In this document: one piece after another, positions 1 through 9,044 of the stretch
Position numbering within the stretch: the first letter of the stretch is position 1
How the letters are laid out: the number at the start of each line of letters is the position of its first letter
Source: Streptomyces sp. P3
GTDB taxonomy: Bacteria; Actinomycetota; Actinomycetes; Streptomycetales; Streptomycetaceae
Reading direction: 5' to 3'
Length of the DNA: 64,000 nt
Assembly (NCBI RefSeq): GCF_003032475.1
Contig: NZ_CP028369.1
Coordinates: 4,030,001-4,094,000, forward strand
The notes under the pieces: generated by a model
Told to the model about the DNA's origin: nothing
The model's input: only the letters and a program-made list of their open reading frames with translations
The model's database searches: none
Made by a program: the position numbers and the translations under genes

Positions 1-291
1 CTGGACCCGGACTGGCTGCGGCTCCAGGAGGCGGCCGCCGGTTTCCCGGCCGGGCGGCCGGCGACCGGCCCCCGTCCCTCGCCCGAGGCGCTGCGGGGGC
101 TGCGCGCGCCGGTCCTGCTGCTCGTGGCCGCGAACAGCAGGACCCATGACGCGCACACCCTGGTGGCCCGGGCGGGCGAGACGGTGCGCGAACTCGGGAC
201 GATCGTCCTGCCGGACGTCTCCCATCACGCGCTGCCGCCTGCCGCGCCCTTTGGAACGGGCCGCCGTCTCACGGGGTTCCTCGACGGCTGA
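1..291 (+). CDS. alpha/beta hydrolase, C-terminal part (5' end outside window)
   Basis: The open frame enters from the left edge and ends at the TGA at 289-291; 96 residues are visible. A hydrophobic strand (VLLLVAANSRTHDA) is followed about 25 residues later by SHHALP. This is the usual alpha/beta-hydrolase ending, where a late strand carries the acidic residue and the loop after it carries the catalytic histidine. The nucleophile elbow would lie outside the window, so substrate and subfamily cannot be judged. It converges on the secreted-protein gene that ends at 295, leaving only 3 bp between the two stops. Confidence 0.7.
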   Translation: MDPDWLRLQEAAAGFPAGRPATGPRPSPEALRGLRAPVLLLVAANSRTHDAHTLVARAGETVRELGTIVLPDVSHHALPPAAPFGTGRRLTGFLDG

Positions 292-294
292 GCC

Positions 295-1005
295 TCACCC
301 CACCTTCTCGATCACGGCCCGGCGGATCAGGAACTTGCCGGGTTCGCGGACGAGTTCGAACGCCGCGTTGTTGAGCAGGGCGCAACTCCCGGAGACCGAG
401 GTCACCTCGACGGTGGTGGACTTGTTGTTGTCCAGGTTGGTGACCTTCAGCTTGGTGCCCGCCGGGAACTGGTTGCTGGACGCGGCCGGGGCGCCGCCCT
501 CCCCGGAGAGGGTGACCGTGGAGCCGTTGCAGACCTGCTGCCCGGAGGCGGCGCCGTTTCCCGCGGCGCCGTCGTTGTGGGCGTTGCCCGCGGGTGCGGA
601 GGCCGCCTGCGAGGGCTGGGCCGCCGGGGCTCCTCCGGCCTGGGCGCCGCCGGTCTGGATGCCGCCCGTCTGGGAGTCCTGAGCCGACTCCCCGACGGCG
701 CACCCGGACGCCTTCTGCTGCACCTTGATCTGCGTGATGACGGCCTCGCGGTTGGCGATGCGAGCCTGGGACTGGGCGTCCGGGGCGGCCCGCTGGCCGT
801 CGATGAACTTCTGGTTGTTGCCGAGAGCGGTGGCGAGGCCCTGGCACACCGACGAGTTCGCGGCGGACAACGGCGTCGCGTTCTGCGGGGTCTGGGCGGC
901 GTTCGAGGTGTTCGCCATGGCGAAGGCGCCGCCGCCCGCGACCGCCGCCGCGCTGACGAGCAGCGCGATCTTCTTCTTCGTGCCGACTGTTCTCCTGCGC
1001 GACAT
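295..1005 (-). CDS. secreted protein with a C-terminal DPBB-like domain
   Basis: The 236-residue product starts with MSRRRTVGTKKK and a hydrophobic run ending near residue 37 (AMANTSNAA), a Sec signal peptide. Residues 38-110 are a Q/N/A-rich segment with two cysteines. Next comes a low-complexity GGAQAGGAPAAQPSQAASAP spacer. The last 85 residues (KLKVTNLDNNKSTTVEV, then LLNNAAFELV) resemble the double-psi beta-barrel fold of RlpA-like proteins and expansins, but the catalytic Asp/His of RlpA is not evident. It is exported and probably wall-associated; function is unknown. The assignment to DPBB is by pattern only. Confidence 0.75.
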   Translation of the reverse strand: MSRRRTVGTKKKIALLVSAAAVAGGGAFAMANTSNAAQTPQNATPLSAANSSVCQGLATALGNNQKFIDGQRAAPDAQSQARIANREAVITQIKVQQKASGCAVGESAQDSQTGGIQTGGAQAGGAPAAQPSQAASAPAGNAHNDGAAGNGAASGQQVCNGSTVTLSGEGGAPAASSNQFPAGTKLKVTNLDNNKSTTVEVTSVSGSCALLNNAAFELVREPGKFLIRRAVIEKVG

Positions 1006-1118
1006 GCGCGCCTCCTGAGAGGTAGGGGAGCGTACGCCGCTATGTACGAGATACCGAACGAGGTTGCTCAGCGGTCCCAGGAGTCAGTCCGAGTGGCGTG
1101 CGTCACACGTTGCCGCCG

Positions 1119-1478
1119 CTACCGGGACAGCGCGTCCCGGACGGCCTCGTCGGTGCGGGCCACCAGGGCGGTCCCGTCGTCGGCGGTGATGATCGGACGC
1201 TGGATGAGCTTGGGGTGCGCGGCGAGGGCCGCGATCCAGCGCCCGCGGCTGTCCGCGTCCCGCGCCCAGTCCTTCAGCCCGAGCTCCTTGGCCGCGGCCT
1301 CCTGGGTACGGGTGATGTCCCACGGCTCCAGGCCGAGACGGTCGAGCACCGCCCTGATCTCGTCCTCGGCAGGGACGTCCTCGAGGTAGCGGCGGACGGT
1401 GTAGTCGGCGCCCTCGGCGTCGAGCAGCGTGAGGGCGCTGCGGCACTTGGAACAGGCGGGATTGATCCAGATTTCCAT
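1119..1478 (-). CDS. ArsC/Spx-family thioredoxin-fold protein
   Basis: This is a small (119-122 residue) cytoplasmic protein beginning MEIWINPACSKCRSAL, with the CxxC redox motif at the N-terminus and the family-typical PII block (RPIITADDGTALVAR) near the end. Members are glutaredoxin- or thioredoxin-coupled arsenate reductases, or Spx/YffB-like proteins without arsenate activity. There is no ars operon here, so the arsenate role is unproven. A GTG three codons upstream (1487) is an alternative start; the ATG at 1478 places the first beta strand at the terminus as in homologues. Confidence 0.85.
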   Translation of the reverse strand: MEIWINPACSKCRSALTLLDAEGADYTVRRYLEDVPAEDEIRAVLDRLGLEPWDITRTQEAAAKELGLKDWARDADSRGRWIAALAAHPKLIQRPIITADDGTALVARTDEAVRDALSR

Positions 1479-1761
1479 GCCGGCCACGGTAGCCCGGAAT
1501 CCGTCGGTGCATGCGAGTGGCCGGCGTCGTCGCGAAGCCGTTGGTCCGGTCCGCCCGCCACCAGATCTGTTCGATTTTATTGCCGCCTCGCCAGCCTCAC
1601 CCGAACCTGCCGTGACAGGGCTCTTAAACCCTTATCCACCTGGACTTTTGACGGTCCGTTCGGGCCTGCGCGATGTCAGTCCCAGGCGGTAAACTGTAAG
1701 CAGTGTTCGAGGGTTCGCCGGAGATTCCGGACCGGGCCCTGACCGCGACAGGAGGATGCCT

Positions 1762-2076
1762 GTGCCCGCTGCCGCACTGAAGCCGAAGCCGCTGCCGACC
1801 CAGTCCACCGCGAAGCGTGCCGTCCAGCTCGACCTGCCCTACGGGCCGGTGCTGAAGCGGGCGTTGCCGCCCGGGCGGCCGCGCGAGTGGTACGTCATGC
1901 ACAACCGTCGCCTCAAGGCCATGCGCCTCGCCATCGCCCTGCTCGACCTGGGCGTGTATATGCCGAACCAGGCCCGTAACGAGCGGATCCGCAGCACGGC
2001 GGAGCTGATCGGACTGCATCCGCCGTCGGACACGACCTGCCACATGGTCCGGGCGTTGCTGCGGTACAGCCGGTGA
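1762..2076 (+). CDS. conserved hypothetical protein
   Basis: A 104-residue basic protein with no recognised domain. The hallmark central segment is REWYVMHNRRLKAMRLAIALL, and the C-terminus is CHMVRALLRYSR. An AGGAGG at 1750-1755 lies directly against the ATG at 1756, which gives no spacing. It sits six bases from the GTG at 1762, so GTG is the better start. It resembles small proteins found throughout Streptomyces near glnA; no function can be offered. Confidence 0.7.
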   Translation: MPAAALKPKPLPTQSTAKRAVQLDLPYGPVLKRALPPGRPREWYVMHNRRLKAMRLAIALLDLGVYMPNQARNERIRSTAELIGLHPPSDTTCHMVRALLRYSR

Positions 2077-2081
2077 GGAGG

Positions 2082-2117
2082 GCGCCGGGCGCCGTCACGA
2101 AGGACGACGCCCGGCGC
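2082..2117. terminator. bidirectional stem-loop between convergent genes
   Basis: Arms 2082-2096 and 2103-2117 pair over 15 bases with one C:A mismatch and a 6-base loop, directly after the stop at 2076. It lies between two convergent genes, so it can serve both. No U-tract follows, as is usual in Streptomyces. Confidence 0.6.
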
Positions 2118-2142
2118 TGCCGCGTCGGTACGCCGGCCGTGC

Positions 2143-2223
2143 GCGTCGATCGGTGTGCGTCGACCGGTGTCCGCCCGCCCATGTTGCGTCGGCCGGTGGG
2201 CCGGCCGTGCGCGTCGGCCGGTG
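2143..2223. repeat. four dispersed copies of a 13-mer (GCGTCGNYCGGTG)
   Basis: Copies begin at 2143, 2157, 2186 and 2211 in the gap between convergent genes. They differ only at the two positions before CGGTG. Spacing is irregular (14, 29 and 25 bases), which fits decayed slippage repeats better than an operator array. Confidence 0.5.
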
Positions 2224-2287
2224 GGCGAGACCCGGACCGGCCTCGGGGTGAGACCCCTGGCGGACCGGCGCGAGGCCGGTGCGCCGG

Positions 2288-3472
2288 TCAGCTCACCAAC
2301 TCCTTCTCCACCGGCGTCCGGAACCTCGGCGTCACCCGGGTCGGACCCAGCCACGATCCCAGCGCCGCCGCCCGCGAGGCGATCGCCGCCTCGGCCTCGC
2401 TCCCCACGCCGCGCGCGTCCAGGATCCGCCACACGATCTCCCCGTCGGCCCGTTGCGCCCACGCGCCGACCACCCGGCCGTTCCACCAGACGGTCGGCCC
2501 CACGTTCCCGCTGTAGTCGAACAGGGCCGGGCGCAGCTCCGGGGCGAGATACCAGTCCCGGCCCTGCCAGCCCATCGCGGTCGGATCGAGGCCGGGCAGC
2601 AGGGCCGCCCACGGTTCAGCCGGCCCGGGAACGGGCTCCACGTCGTCGCCGAGGACGTACCCCGTGCCCTCGTCCAGCGTGACCGCGTGCGCGCCGATCG
2701 CCGCCAGGGCACGGCGCACCTCCGTCACCCGCCAGCCCGTCCACCACTTCAGGTCGGCCTCCGTGGCCGGGCCGCACGCGGCGAGCCAGTGCCGCAGCAG
2801 CTCCGACTGGGCCCCGGCCACGGGCAGTTCGGGATGCCGGGGAGCGAGGGCCCAGCGGAACTGGTTCGACGTCCACGAACCCAGCGGACGCCCCCTGACC
2901 ACCTTCCCCTCCACCCCCAGCACCTTCAACAGCCGTGTCCCGACGCTGTGCAGGCCCTCATAGGGCTTGCCCGCCGCGTACACGAACCGCTCCCGCAGGC
3001 GCGGTTCCTCGGCCGCCAGCTCCGCCGACGTGGCCTGCCCGAGTCGGGCCAGGGCGGCCAGCGCCGACTCCTCGACCTCCTTCAGCCAGGCCGCGTCGGG
3101 GGCACCGGCCTTCGCCATGTCCTTCAGCAGCGTGGCCCGCTCCCGCGCGGCGACCGTGATGCCGGTCGAGGCGTGCACCAGCCCCGTCGATCCCGTGGGG
3201 AACACGAAGACCGTGTGCCGCATGCCGTGCATGCGCACGAGAGTGCGGTCGGCGTACAGCGCGCGGTCGGTCTGCGTCACCGTCTCCGCCGGGTCGGTCA
3301 GCCGGGAGCCCACCGCCAGGTACACCGTCGCGGGGTCCGAACCGTGCAGGGCGACCAGCGCGTCGGCCACCGCCTCCGGCGTGGTGACCCTTGTCCCTGG
3401 GGCCAGCCGGTGCCGCAGGGCCAGCCTGGCCCGCCGCTCCGCCACGTCGATGTGCCGCAGCCCGTCGCCCAT
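2288..3472 (-). CDS. winged-helix DNA-binding domain protein (HTH_42/YcaQ-like)
   Basis: The 394-residue protein begins MGDGLRHIDVAERRARLALR. Its layout is that of the HTH_42 winged-helix family, whose E. coli member YcaQ/AlkX is linked to DNA-crosslink repair. Family features visible are HGMRHTVFVFP in the first third, LGSWTSNQFRWAL in the middle, and the C-terminal barrel segment VWWNGRVVGAWAQR. The reading frame stays open another 64 codons upstream, but that part is repeat-derived low-complexity sequence. ATG 3472 has GGAGG five bases before it and is the true start. Whether this subgroup has glycosylase activity cannot be told from sequence alone. Confidence 0.85.
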   Translation of the reverse strand: MGDGLRHIDVAERRARLALRHRLAPGTRVTTPEAVADALVALHGSDPATVYLAVGSRLTDPAETVTQTDRALYADRTLVRMHGMRHTVFVFPTGSTGLVHASTGITVAARERATLLKDMAKAGAPDAAWLKEVEESALAALARLGQATSAELAAEEPRLRERFVYAAGKPYEGLHSVGTRLLKVLGVEGKVVRGRPLGSWTSNQFRWALAPRHPELPVAGAQSELLRHWLAACGPATEADLKWWTGWRVTEVRRALAAIGAHAVTLDEGTGYVLGDDVEPVPGPAEPWAALLPGLDPTAMGWQGRDWYLAPELRPALFDYSGNVGPTVWWNGRVVGAWAQRADGEIVWRILDARGVGSEAEAAIASRAAALGSWLGPTRVTPRFRTPVEKELVS

Positions 3473-3550
3473 CCTGGCCTCCGTCCCCCGTGCCCCACCG
3501 TCCCGGGGCCTCGTCGCGTCCGCACCGTCCCTGCCCGCATCCTCCCCGAC

Positions 3551-3650
3551 ACCACTGACAACCGGTCCCCACCACCGACAACCGGTCCACCACCGCTGAC
3601 AACCGGCCGCCACCGCTGACAACCGGCCGCCACCACTGAGAACCGGCCGC
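3551..3650. repeat. five tandem 20-21 bp repeats with core TGACAACCGG
   Basis: Five consecutive units contain (T/C)GA(C/G)AACCGG, with the GA of each core at 3557, 3577, 3598, 3618 and 3638. Spacing is 20, 21, 20 and 20 bp, close to two helical turns. They fill the gap between the divergent winged-helix gene (start 3472) and the small membrane protein gene (start 3824). Confidence 0.75.
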
Positions 3651-3823
3651 CGTACCCACGCCATCCGGCCGGGTGTGAACGCCCGGGACCGGAAACGCTC
3701 ATGGCCGTCTCACGCACGCGAAAAAGGAGATGCACGGTGAGTGACGGATTTCGTATTCTGGGGACGCCACCCCGTCCCCACCGACACACTCAGTCACCAT
3801 CCCGCCCAGGAAGGAGGCACGCC

Positions 3824-4102
3824 ATGGGCACCGTCGTCCTCTCCGGGACCGTCGTCCTGGTGGTCCTGGGATTCGGCCACCCGCTCTACTGGCTCGTCGC
3901 CGTCGCCGTGCTCTTCCTGTACGTGCGGTACGGGCTCGGAGCGGCCGCGCCGACCTCGTCGTCCGCGCCCGGTCCGGCCCCGGCAGCCGCGCCCACCTCG
4001 TACAAGGCGTACCGCGAGCGCCGCGACCTGCAGGCCAAGTGGGAGCGCCGCTACCGCCGCGAGCGCCCGCTGCGGCACCGCCGTGGCGAGGGCGGCAAGT
4101 AG
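3824..4102 (+). CDS. small membrane protein with basic C-terminal tail
   Basis: A 92-residue protein starting MGTVVLSGTVVLVVLGFGHP; AAGGAGG sits at 3811-3817. Residues 4-40 are two closely spaced hydrophobic segments, followed by an Ala/Pro/Ser linker and a strongly basic tail (YRERRDLQAKWERRYRRERP). The frame is open upstream to 3701, but only this start has a ribosome site. Similar proteins occur in Streptomyces; function is unknown. Confidence 0.75.
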   Translation: MGTVVLSGTVVLVVLGFGHPLYWLVAVAVLFLYVRYGLGAAAPTSSSAPGPAPAAAPTSYKAYRERRDLQAKWERRYRRERPLRHRRGEGGK

Positions 4103-4150
4103 GGCCGAGGGTGGCAAGGAGGGCCGAGGGCAGGGGCCGTCGGCCGGTCA

Positions 4151-4765
4151 CTACAGGCCGGGGGCTCCCCACACCGGGAACCAGCGGCTCAGGTCCTGCT
4201 CGATCCGCAGGTCGTTCGCCAGGGCTGCCTTCACCTGCAACTCCAGTGCGTTGTCGCGCCGCTGCCCCGTGCCGGGCAGCGGCGCGAACGGGTAGTAGGC
4301 GCCCCTCTTGTACAGGTACACCAGCGCCAGCCGCTGCCCGGCCGCCGGTCCAGTCCCCGCCGCCGCCTCTGCCGCCCTCTCGAACCCGGCGAGGGAGCAG
4401 AGCAGTTGAGGCCCGAAGCCATTGACCTCCATCGCGCTGTTCACCGCGTGCAGATCGTTGACCAGCAGCGCCAGCTGGTCGGGGGTGCGCTCGGAGACCA
4501 GCCAGGAGTAGCCGTAGTCGTCCCGCAGGAGCCGTACCGGAGGGCCGGTGCGCTCGGTGTCGGCGTCGAGGAGTGCCTGCACCTCGCGATGCGTCTGCTC
4601 GAAGGCCGAGCCCTCGACGGTCGCGAAACACACGGCGCCCTGCCCGGTCGGGGTGAACCCGGCCGCCGCCTCCAGCGTCACCGCCGCCGACGGCAGCGCG
4701 AACAGCTGGTCGAGGTCGGGCGCGACCGGCTTCGTCCGGCCGAGCAGGATGTCCAGCAACCCCAT
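4151..4765 (-). CDS. pspAB: PspA-associated protein PspAB
   Basis: The 204-residue product starts MGLLDILLGRTKPVAPDLDQLF, the typical opening of actinobacterial PspAB proteins, and continues with LRDDYGYSWLVSER and FGPQLLCSLAGFE. The family accompanies the phage-shock/membrane-stress protein PspA. The gene is immediately downstream of htpX (5-bp gap), the neighbourhood in which PspAB is usually found. The pspA and pspAA genes lie about 37 kb away at 42.0 kb. No membrane segment is visible; the protein is probably cytoplasmic or peripheral. Confidence 0.88.
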   Translation of the reverse strand: MGLLDILLGRTKPVAPDLDQLFALPSAAVTLEAAAGFTPTGQGAVCFATVEGSAFEQTHREVQALLDADTERTGPPVRLLRDDYGYSWLVSERTPDQLALLVNDLHAVNSAMEVNGFGPQLLCSLAGFERAAEAAAGTGPAAGQRLALVYLYKRGAYYPFAPLPGTGQRRDNALELQVKAALANDLRIEQDLSRWFPVWGAPGL

Positions 4766-4770
4766 GCCCC

Positions 4771-5697
4771 TCAGCCCGCCTTTCCGGGCGTGGCCGCCTC
4801 GCCCAGCTCCGCGGAGATCCGGCCCAGCTGCTCGAGCCGCTGCTCCAGGCTCGGGTGGGTGGAGAACAGTCGCGCCGCACCGGGCTCGGCGCCCAGCGCC
4901 GGGGTGAAGTAGAAGGCGTTGAACGCCTGGGCCGTGCGCAGGTCCTTCGTCGGGATCCGGGCGATGTCGCCGGAGACCTTAGTCAGGGCGGAGGCGAGCG
5001 CCGAGGGACGTCCGGTCAGATGCGCCGCGGCCCGGTCCGCCGCCAGTTCCCGGTACCGCGACAGAGCCCGGATCATGAGGAAGCTGAGCGCGTACACGGC
5101 CGCCGAGACACCCATCACCGCGGCGAAGACGGCGGCGGTGTTCTGGTCCCTGCGCCCGCCGCCGAACACCTGCGAGTAGAACGCGAACCGCACGATCAGC
5201 CCGGCGATCACACCGAGGAACGACGCGACGGTGATCACGGCGACGTCCTTGTGCGCCACATGGGACAGCTCGTGCGCGAGGACGCCCTCCAGCTCGGCCG
5301 GCTCCAGCCGCCGCAGCAGGCCCGTCGTCACGCACACCACCGCGTGGTCGGGACTGCGTCCCGTCGCGAACGCGTTCGGCATGCCCAGCTCGGAGACGGC
5401 GACCACCGGTTTGGGCAGATCGGCGATCGCGCACAGCCGGTCGACCACGGCGTGCAGCTCGGGATACTCCTCCCGCTCCACGACCCGCCCGCGCATCGCG
5501 AACAGGGCGACCCGGTCGGAGAACCAGTACTGCGCGCCGAGCATCCCCGCCGCCACGACCACGACCAGCACCCAGGACTTCAGCAACACGATCAACGCGG
5601 CCACGAACGCCACGTACAACAGTCCGAGCAGGAACAACGTGACCGTCATCCGCACGGTCAGCCGCCGATCGCTCCGGAAACGACTCCGCATCTGCAT
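4771..5697 (-). CDS. htpX: membrane zinc metalloprotease HtpX (M48B)
   Basis: The 308-residue protein has two N-terminal membrane segments (about residues 17-39 and 42-58), the zinc motif HELSH at 142-146, two further hydrophobic stretches, and YRELAADRAAA, whose glutamate is the expected third ligand. HtpX degrades misfolded membrane proteins with its active site facing the cytoplasm. Starts MQM at 5697 or 5691 are both possible. It precedes pspAB by 5 bp, so the two are probably one envelope-stress operon. Confidence 0.95.
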   Translation of the reverse strand: MQMRSRFRSDRRLTVRMTVTLFLLGLLYVAFVAALIVLLKSWVLVVVVAAGMLGAQYWFSDRVALFAMRGRVVEREEYPELHAVVDRLCAIADLPKPVVAVSELGMPNAFATGRSPDHAVVCVTTGLLRRLEPAELEGVLAHELSHVAHKDVAVITVASFLGVIAGLIVRFAFYSQVFGGGRRDQNTAAVFAAVMGVSAAVYALSFLMIRALSRYRELAADRAAAHLTGRPSALASALTKVSGDIARIPTKDLRTAQAFNAFYFTPALGAEPGAARLFSTHPSLEQRLEQLGRISAELGEAATPGKAG

Positions 5698-5855
5698 CAC
5701 CCCGCAGTCAGGCACCCGTCCCACTGCCAGTGTGCACCGCTCCACCCCCATGAACGGTCCCGTAACGGCCCCAGGCGGAGCAAAACATCTCCGGGTACGG
5801 CCGGTGCCACCGCCCGGTCCCACGGGTCGGGTCCGCCGTGCCCCGGGCAGCCGTC

Positions 5856-7151
5856 TCAGAGCTCCGCAACCTGCGCGGCCCGCTCGCGCAGCGCGACGTC
5901 CGGATCGTCGCGCAGAGCGAGCAGGGCGCCGCGCCGCAGGTCCCCGTCCCGCAGGACGAGCAGCCGGAACGCGGCCCACCGCACATGGGCGGGCCACCCG
6001 GCGCCGAGCCGCTCGGTCAGCCAGGGCGCCGGGACCGCCTCCGCCGAGGGGAGCACCGCCGCGACGACCTCGCGCACCACGCCCGGCGCGGGATCGTCGA
6101 GCAGCGGCCACAGCCGTTGCACGTCGTCGGCGTCCAGCATCCGCAGCCCGGCCACCGCCCGGGACCGTACGCGCGCGTCCCGATGCCGGACCAGCGGCCA
6201 CAGCACGTCCGCGTCGGCGCGGTCGCCGCACTCCGCCAGCCCGAGGACCGCCCCGGGCGCGAGGACCGTCGGCGCCGCGCACCACTCGCGGTACCAGGCG
6301 GCCGGGTCACCGCCGTGCTGCCGTACGACATAGCGCGCGCACGCCCGCACGACGGCCGCGCGGTCGGCGAGGAATCCCACTGCCCTCTCCGGCAGCCCCG
6401 CCCGGCGCAGCGCGGTCACCCCCGCCGCGCGCACGGCCGGCCCCCGAGCGGTCAACAGTGGTTCGAGGACGTCCTCGTGGTCCCCGCCGCCAGCCGCGAG
6501 GCAGGCCAGAGCGGCGTCCGCGCACAGGCGCTGGACCACGTTGTCGGGGTCACGGTGCGCGGTCCGGGCGAGTTCGGCGGGGGAGAGGAGCTTCCCCTCG
6601 ACCGCCAGCCGGTGGGCGAACCGGCGTACGGAGATGTCGGGGTGGGACCGGAGGCCGGTGAGCGTGCCGCGCGGCCCGGCGCGCAGCAGCTCGGTGAGCA
6701 GGTCCGCGGCGAAGCGGCCCCGCTCCCGCCGGGCGAGCAGCAGGATCAGCGGCGCGAGCGTCAGCGCACCGGCCGCGTCGAGCCGCTCGCGCAGGACCTC
6801 CCGGGCCCGTTCCCGCACAGGCGCGGCCCAGTCCGCACACCGCACGACGACGAGCGGCAGCAGGACGGCGTGCCGGGCGGCCGGTCGCAGCGCCGCCTCG
6901 CGCGTGCGGCCGTCACGATGGCAGAGAGCGAGCGCGAGCCGGGGCTCGTCGAGCGGCGACAGGTCGGTGCGCGGCGTGACGACGCGCTCCCCGTACGTCA
7001 GGCCGTCCGGCGTACGCCAGTCCGGCCGGCGTGCCCCCTCGTCCAATGCGAGCCAGGCCCGTGGATCGGCCACGGCCACCGCGTCCCGCACGGGCGTGCC
7101 CGCCGTGAGCAGCGCCGCCGCCGCCGTCCCGCCCCGGATGTCCTGCGACAT
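5856..7151 (-). CDS. HEAT-repeat protein
   Basis: A 431-residue, Ala/Arg/Leu-rich protein without signal peptide. Helical pairs recur roughly every 30-40 residues (for example HPDISVRRFAHRLAVEG, HRDPDNVVQRLCADAAL, HRDARVRSRAVAGLR, LDDPAPGVVREVVAAV, RDDPDVALRERAAQ). This is the alpha-solenoid pattern of HEAT or PBS-lyase-type repeats. Such solenoids are protein-interaction scaffolds, and no catalytic motif is seen. The partner is unknown. It is followed upstream, 12 bp away, by the small membrane protein ending at 7164, possibly co-transcribed. Confidence 0.8.
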   Translation of the reverse strand: MSQDIRGGTAAAALLTAGTPVRDAVAVADPRAWLALDEGARRPDWRTPDGLTYGERVVTPRTDLSPLDEPRLALALCHRDGRTREAALRPAARHAVLLPLVVVRCADWAAPVRERAREVLRERLDAAGALTLAPLILLLARRERGRFAADLLTELLRAGPRGTLTGLRSHPDISVRRFAHRLAVEGKLLSPAELARTAHRDPDNVVQRLCADAALACLAAGGGDHEDVLEPLLTARGPAVRAAGVTALRRAGLPERAVGFLADRAAVVRACARYVVRQHGGDPAAWYREWCAAPTVLAPGAVLGLAECGDRADADVLWPLVRHRDARVRSRAVAGLRMLDADDVQRLWPLLDDPAPGVVREVVAAVLPSAEAVPAPWLTERLGAGWPAHVRWAAFRLLVLRDGDLRRGALLALRDDPDVALRERAAQVAEL

Positions 7152-7163
7152 GCCCCGCCCCCT

Positions 7164-7421
7164 CTAGTACGGAGCCCGGAAGCGGGCGTACCCCAGCAGC
7201 AGGATCACGCCGATCACGCATCCGAGGACGAGCGCCGTCGACAGCCAGGACGAACGGCTCCGCGCCGCCGGGCCGGGGTCGGCGCGGAACGGCACCGGCT
7301 CCGGAGGGTTCTCCTTCCACCGGGCGGCCAGCATCCGGGCCCGCGCCGAGGGCTCCTTGTGCGTCGCGGCGTCCGCCCATCTGAGGTCGAACTCGCGCTC
7401 GTCGTCGTCCTGTTCGGGCAT
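7164..7421 (-). CDS. small single-pass membrane protein
   Basis: An 85-residue protein: a charged N-terminal half (MPEQDDDEREFDLRWADAAT), then LSTALVLGCVIGVILLLGYA as a single C-terminal membrane segment ending RFRAPY, giving a tail-anchored topology. It sits between glnA and the HEAT-repeat gene on the same strand. It is conserved in Streptomyces; function unknown. Confidence 0.7.
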   Translation of the reverse strand: MPEQDDDEREFDLRWADAATHKEPSARARMLAARWKENPPEPVPFRADPGPAARSRSSWLSTALVLGCVIGVILLLGYARFRAPY

Positions 7422-7466
7422 GCCCGCAACTCCCCCCGTCGAACGGCAGTGCCAGAAACCATACGA

Positions 7467-7504
7467 CGACGCCCCCGCCCGGAAAAACCGGAACGGGGGC
7501 GTCG
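7467..7504 (-). terminator. terminator downstream of glnA
   Basis: Perfect 11-base arms at 7467-7477 and 7494-7504 flank an inner CCGG/CCGG mini-stem with an A-rich apex. The hairpin begins 35 bases after the glnA stop. Confidence 0.65.
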
Positions 7505-7538
7505 CAGTCGGCCCGACGGTGCGACGGGCCTGGGCCGG

Positions 7539-8948
7539 TCACACGTCGAAGTACAGCTCGAACTCGTGCGGGTGCGGGCGGAGCTGCAGCGGGGCGATCT
7601 CGTTCGTGCGCTTGTAGTCGATCCACGTCTCGATCAGGTCGGACGTGAAGACGTCGCCGGCGAGCAGGAACTCGTGGTCCGCCTCGAGGCGGTCGAGGAC
7701 GGCCGGGAGCGAGGTCGGGACCTGCGCGACGCCCGCGTGCTCCTCGGGGGCGAGCTCGTAGAGGTCCTTGTCGATCGGCTCGGCCGGCTCGATCTTGTTC
7801 TTGACGCCGTCCAGACCGGCCATGAGCAGCGCGGAGAACGCCAGGTACGGGTTGCCGGAGGAGTCCGGGGCGCGGAACTCGACGCGCTTGGCCTTCGGGT
7901 TGGAACCCGTGATCGGGATACGCATGGCCGCGGAGCGGTTGCGCTGCGAGTACACCAGGTTGACCGGCGCCTCGAAGCCCGGCACCAGACGGTGGTAGGA
8001 GTTCACCGTCGGGTTGGTGAAGGCCAGCAGCGACGGCGCGTGCTTGAGGATGCCGCCGATGTAGTAGCGGGCCATGTCCGACAGGCCCGCGTAGCCGGTC
8101 TCGTCGTAGAACAGCGGGGAGCCGCCGCTCCACAGCGACTGGTGGACGTGCATGCCCGAACCGTTGTCGCCGAAGATCGGCTTCGGCATGAAGGTCGCGG
8201 TCTTGCCGTTGCGCCAGGCGACGTTCTTCACGATGTACTTGAAGAGCTGGAGGTCGTCGGCCGCGGCGAGCAGCGTGTTGAACTTGTAGTTGATCTCGGC
8301 CTGGCCGGCGGTGCCCACCTCGTGGTGCTGGCGCTCGACCTGGAGGCCGGACGCGGCCAGCTCCAGGGAGATCTCCGCGCGCAGGTCGGCGAAGTGGTCG
8401 ACCGGCGGGGTCGGGAAGTAGCCGCCCTTGTAGCGGACCTTGTAACCGCGGTTGTCCTCGAGCGCACCGGTGTTCCAGGCGCCGGCCTCGGAGTCGATGT
8501 GGTAGAAGGACTCGTTCTCCGAGGTCTTGAAGCGCACGCTGTCGAAGACGTAGAACTCGGCCTCGGGACCGAAGTACGCGGTGTCGGCGATACCGGTCGA
8601 CGCCAGGTACGCCTCGGCCTTCTTCGCCACGTTGCGCGGGTCACGGGAGTACTGCTCGCCCGTGATCGGGTCGTGGATGAAGAAGTTGATGTTGACCGTC
8701 TTGTCGCGGCGGAACGGGTCGACGCGCGCGGTGGACAGGTCGGCGCGCAGCGCCATGTCGGACTCGTGGATGGCCTGGAAGCCGCGGATCGACGAGCCGT
8801 CGAAGGCGAGCTCCTCGTCCGGGTCGAACGCCTCGACGGGCAGCGTGAAGTGCTGCATGACGCCCGGCAGGTCGCAGAAGCGGACGTCGATGAACTTGAC
8901 GTCCTCGTCCGCGATGAACTTCTTGGCCTCGTCGGCGTTCTGGAACAT
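7539..8948 (-). CDS. glnA: glutamine synthetase type I
   Basis: The 469-residue product ([20 protein letters not shown]) is a full-length GSI-beta enzyme making glutamine from glutamate, ammonia and ATP. Visible signatures are FDGSSIRGF near residue 49, the active-site strand [10 protein letters not shown], and the adenylylation loop [10 protein letters not shown], whose tyrosine is residue 397 as in classical regulated GlnA. It should therefore be shut down by GlnE. ATG 8948 is preceded by AGGAGGAG. Two GlnR boxes lie upstream. The gene neighbourhood (RDD, DUF4191, lipA, lipB) is that of the housekeeping glnA1 of actinobacteria. Confidence 0.98.
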   Translation of the reverse strand: MFQNADEAKKFIADEDVKFIDVRFCDLPGVMQHFTLPVEAFDPDEELAFDGSSIRGFQAIHESDMALRADLSTARVDPFRRDKTVNINFFIHDPITGEQYSRDPRNVAKKAEAYLASTGIADTAYFGPEAEFYVFDSVRFKTSENESFYHIDSEAGAWNTGALEDNRGYKVRYKGGYFPTPPVDHFADLRAEISLELAASGLQVERQHHEVGTAGQAEINYKFNTLLAAADDLQLFKYIVKNVAWRNGKTATFMPKPIFGDNGSGMHVHQSLWSGGSPLFYDETGYAGLSDMARYYIGGILKHAPSLLAFTNPTVNSYHRLVPGFEAPVNLVYSQRNRSAAMRIPITGSNPKAKRVEFRAPDSSGNPYLAFSALLMAGLDGVKNKIEPAEPIDKDLYELAPEEHAGVAQVPTSLPAVLDRLEADHEFLLAGDVFTSDLIETWIDYKRTNEIAPLQLRPHPHEFELYFDV

Positions 8949-9044
8949 CCAGCTCCTCCTACTCCCGGCCGTCGAGCCGGGGTGGTAGTTCGTTCGTGCT
9001 GCCAGTGCGGTGGCACACGCTGTCGTCGACCCTAGGGACGGGTG

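Noticed and set aside
1648..1695. TTGACG and TAAACT as a promoter for the gene at 1762
   Set aside because: The two hexamers are 36 bp apart, far from the 16-18 bp required.
3473..3664. N-terminal 64-codon extension of the winged-helix protein gene
   Set aside because: It translates the tandem repeats into Trp/Gly/Arg-rich nonsense; the ATG at 3472 has a good ribosome site and starts the conserved domain.
5838..9035. Long plus-strand frame opposite the HEAT-repeat gene and glnA
   Set aside because: Same antisense artefact; glnA and its catalytic motifs are on the minus strand.
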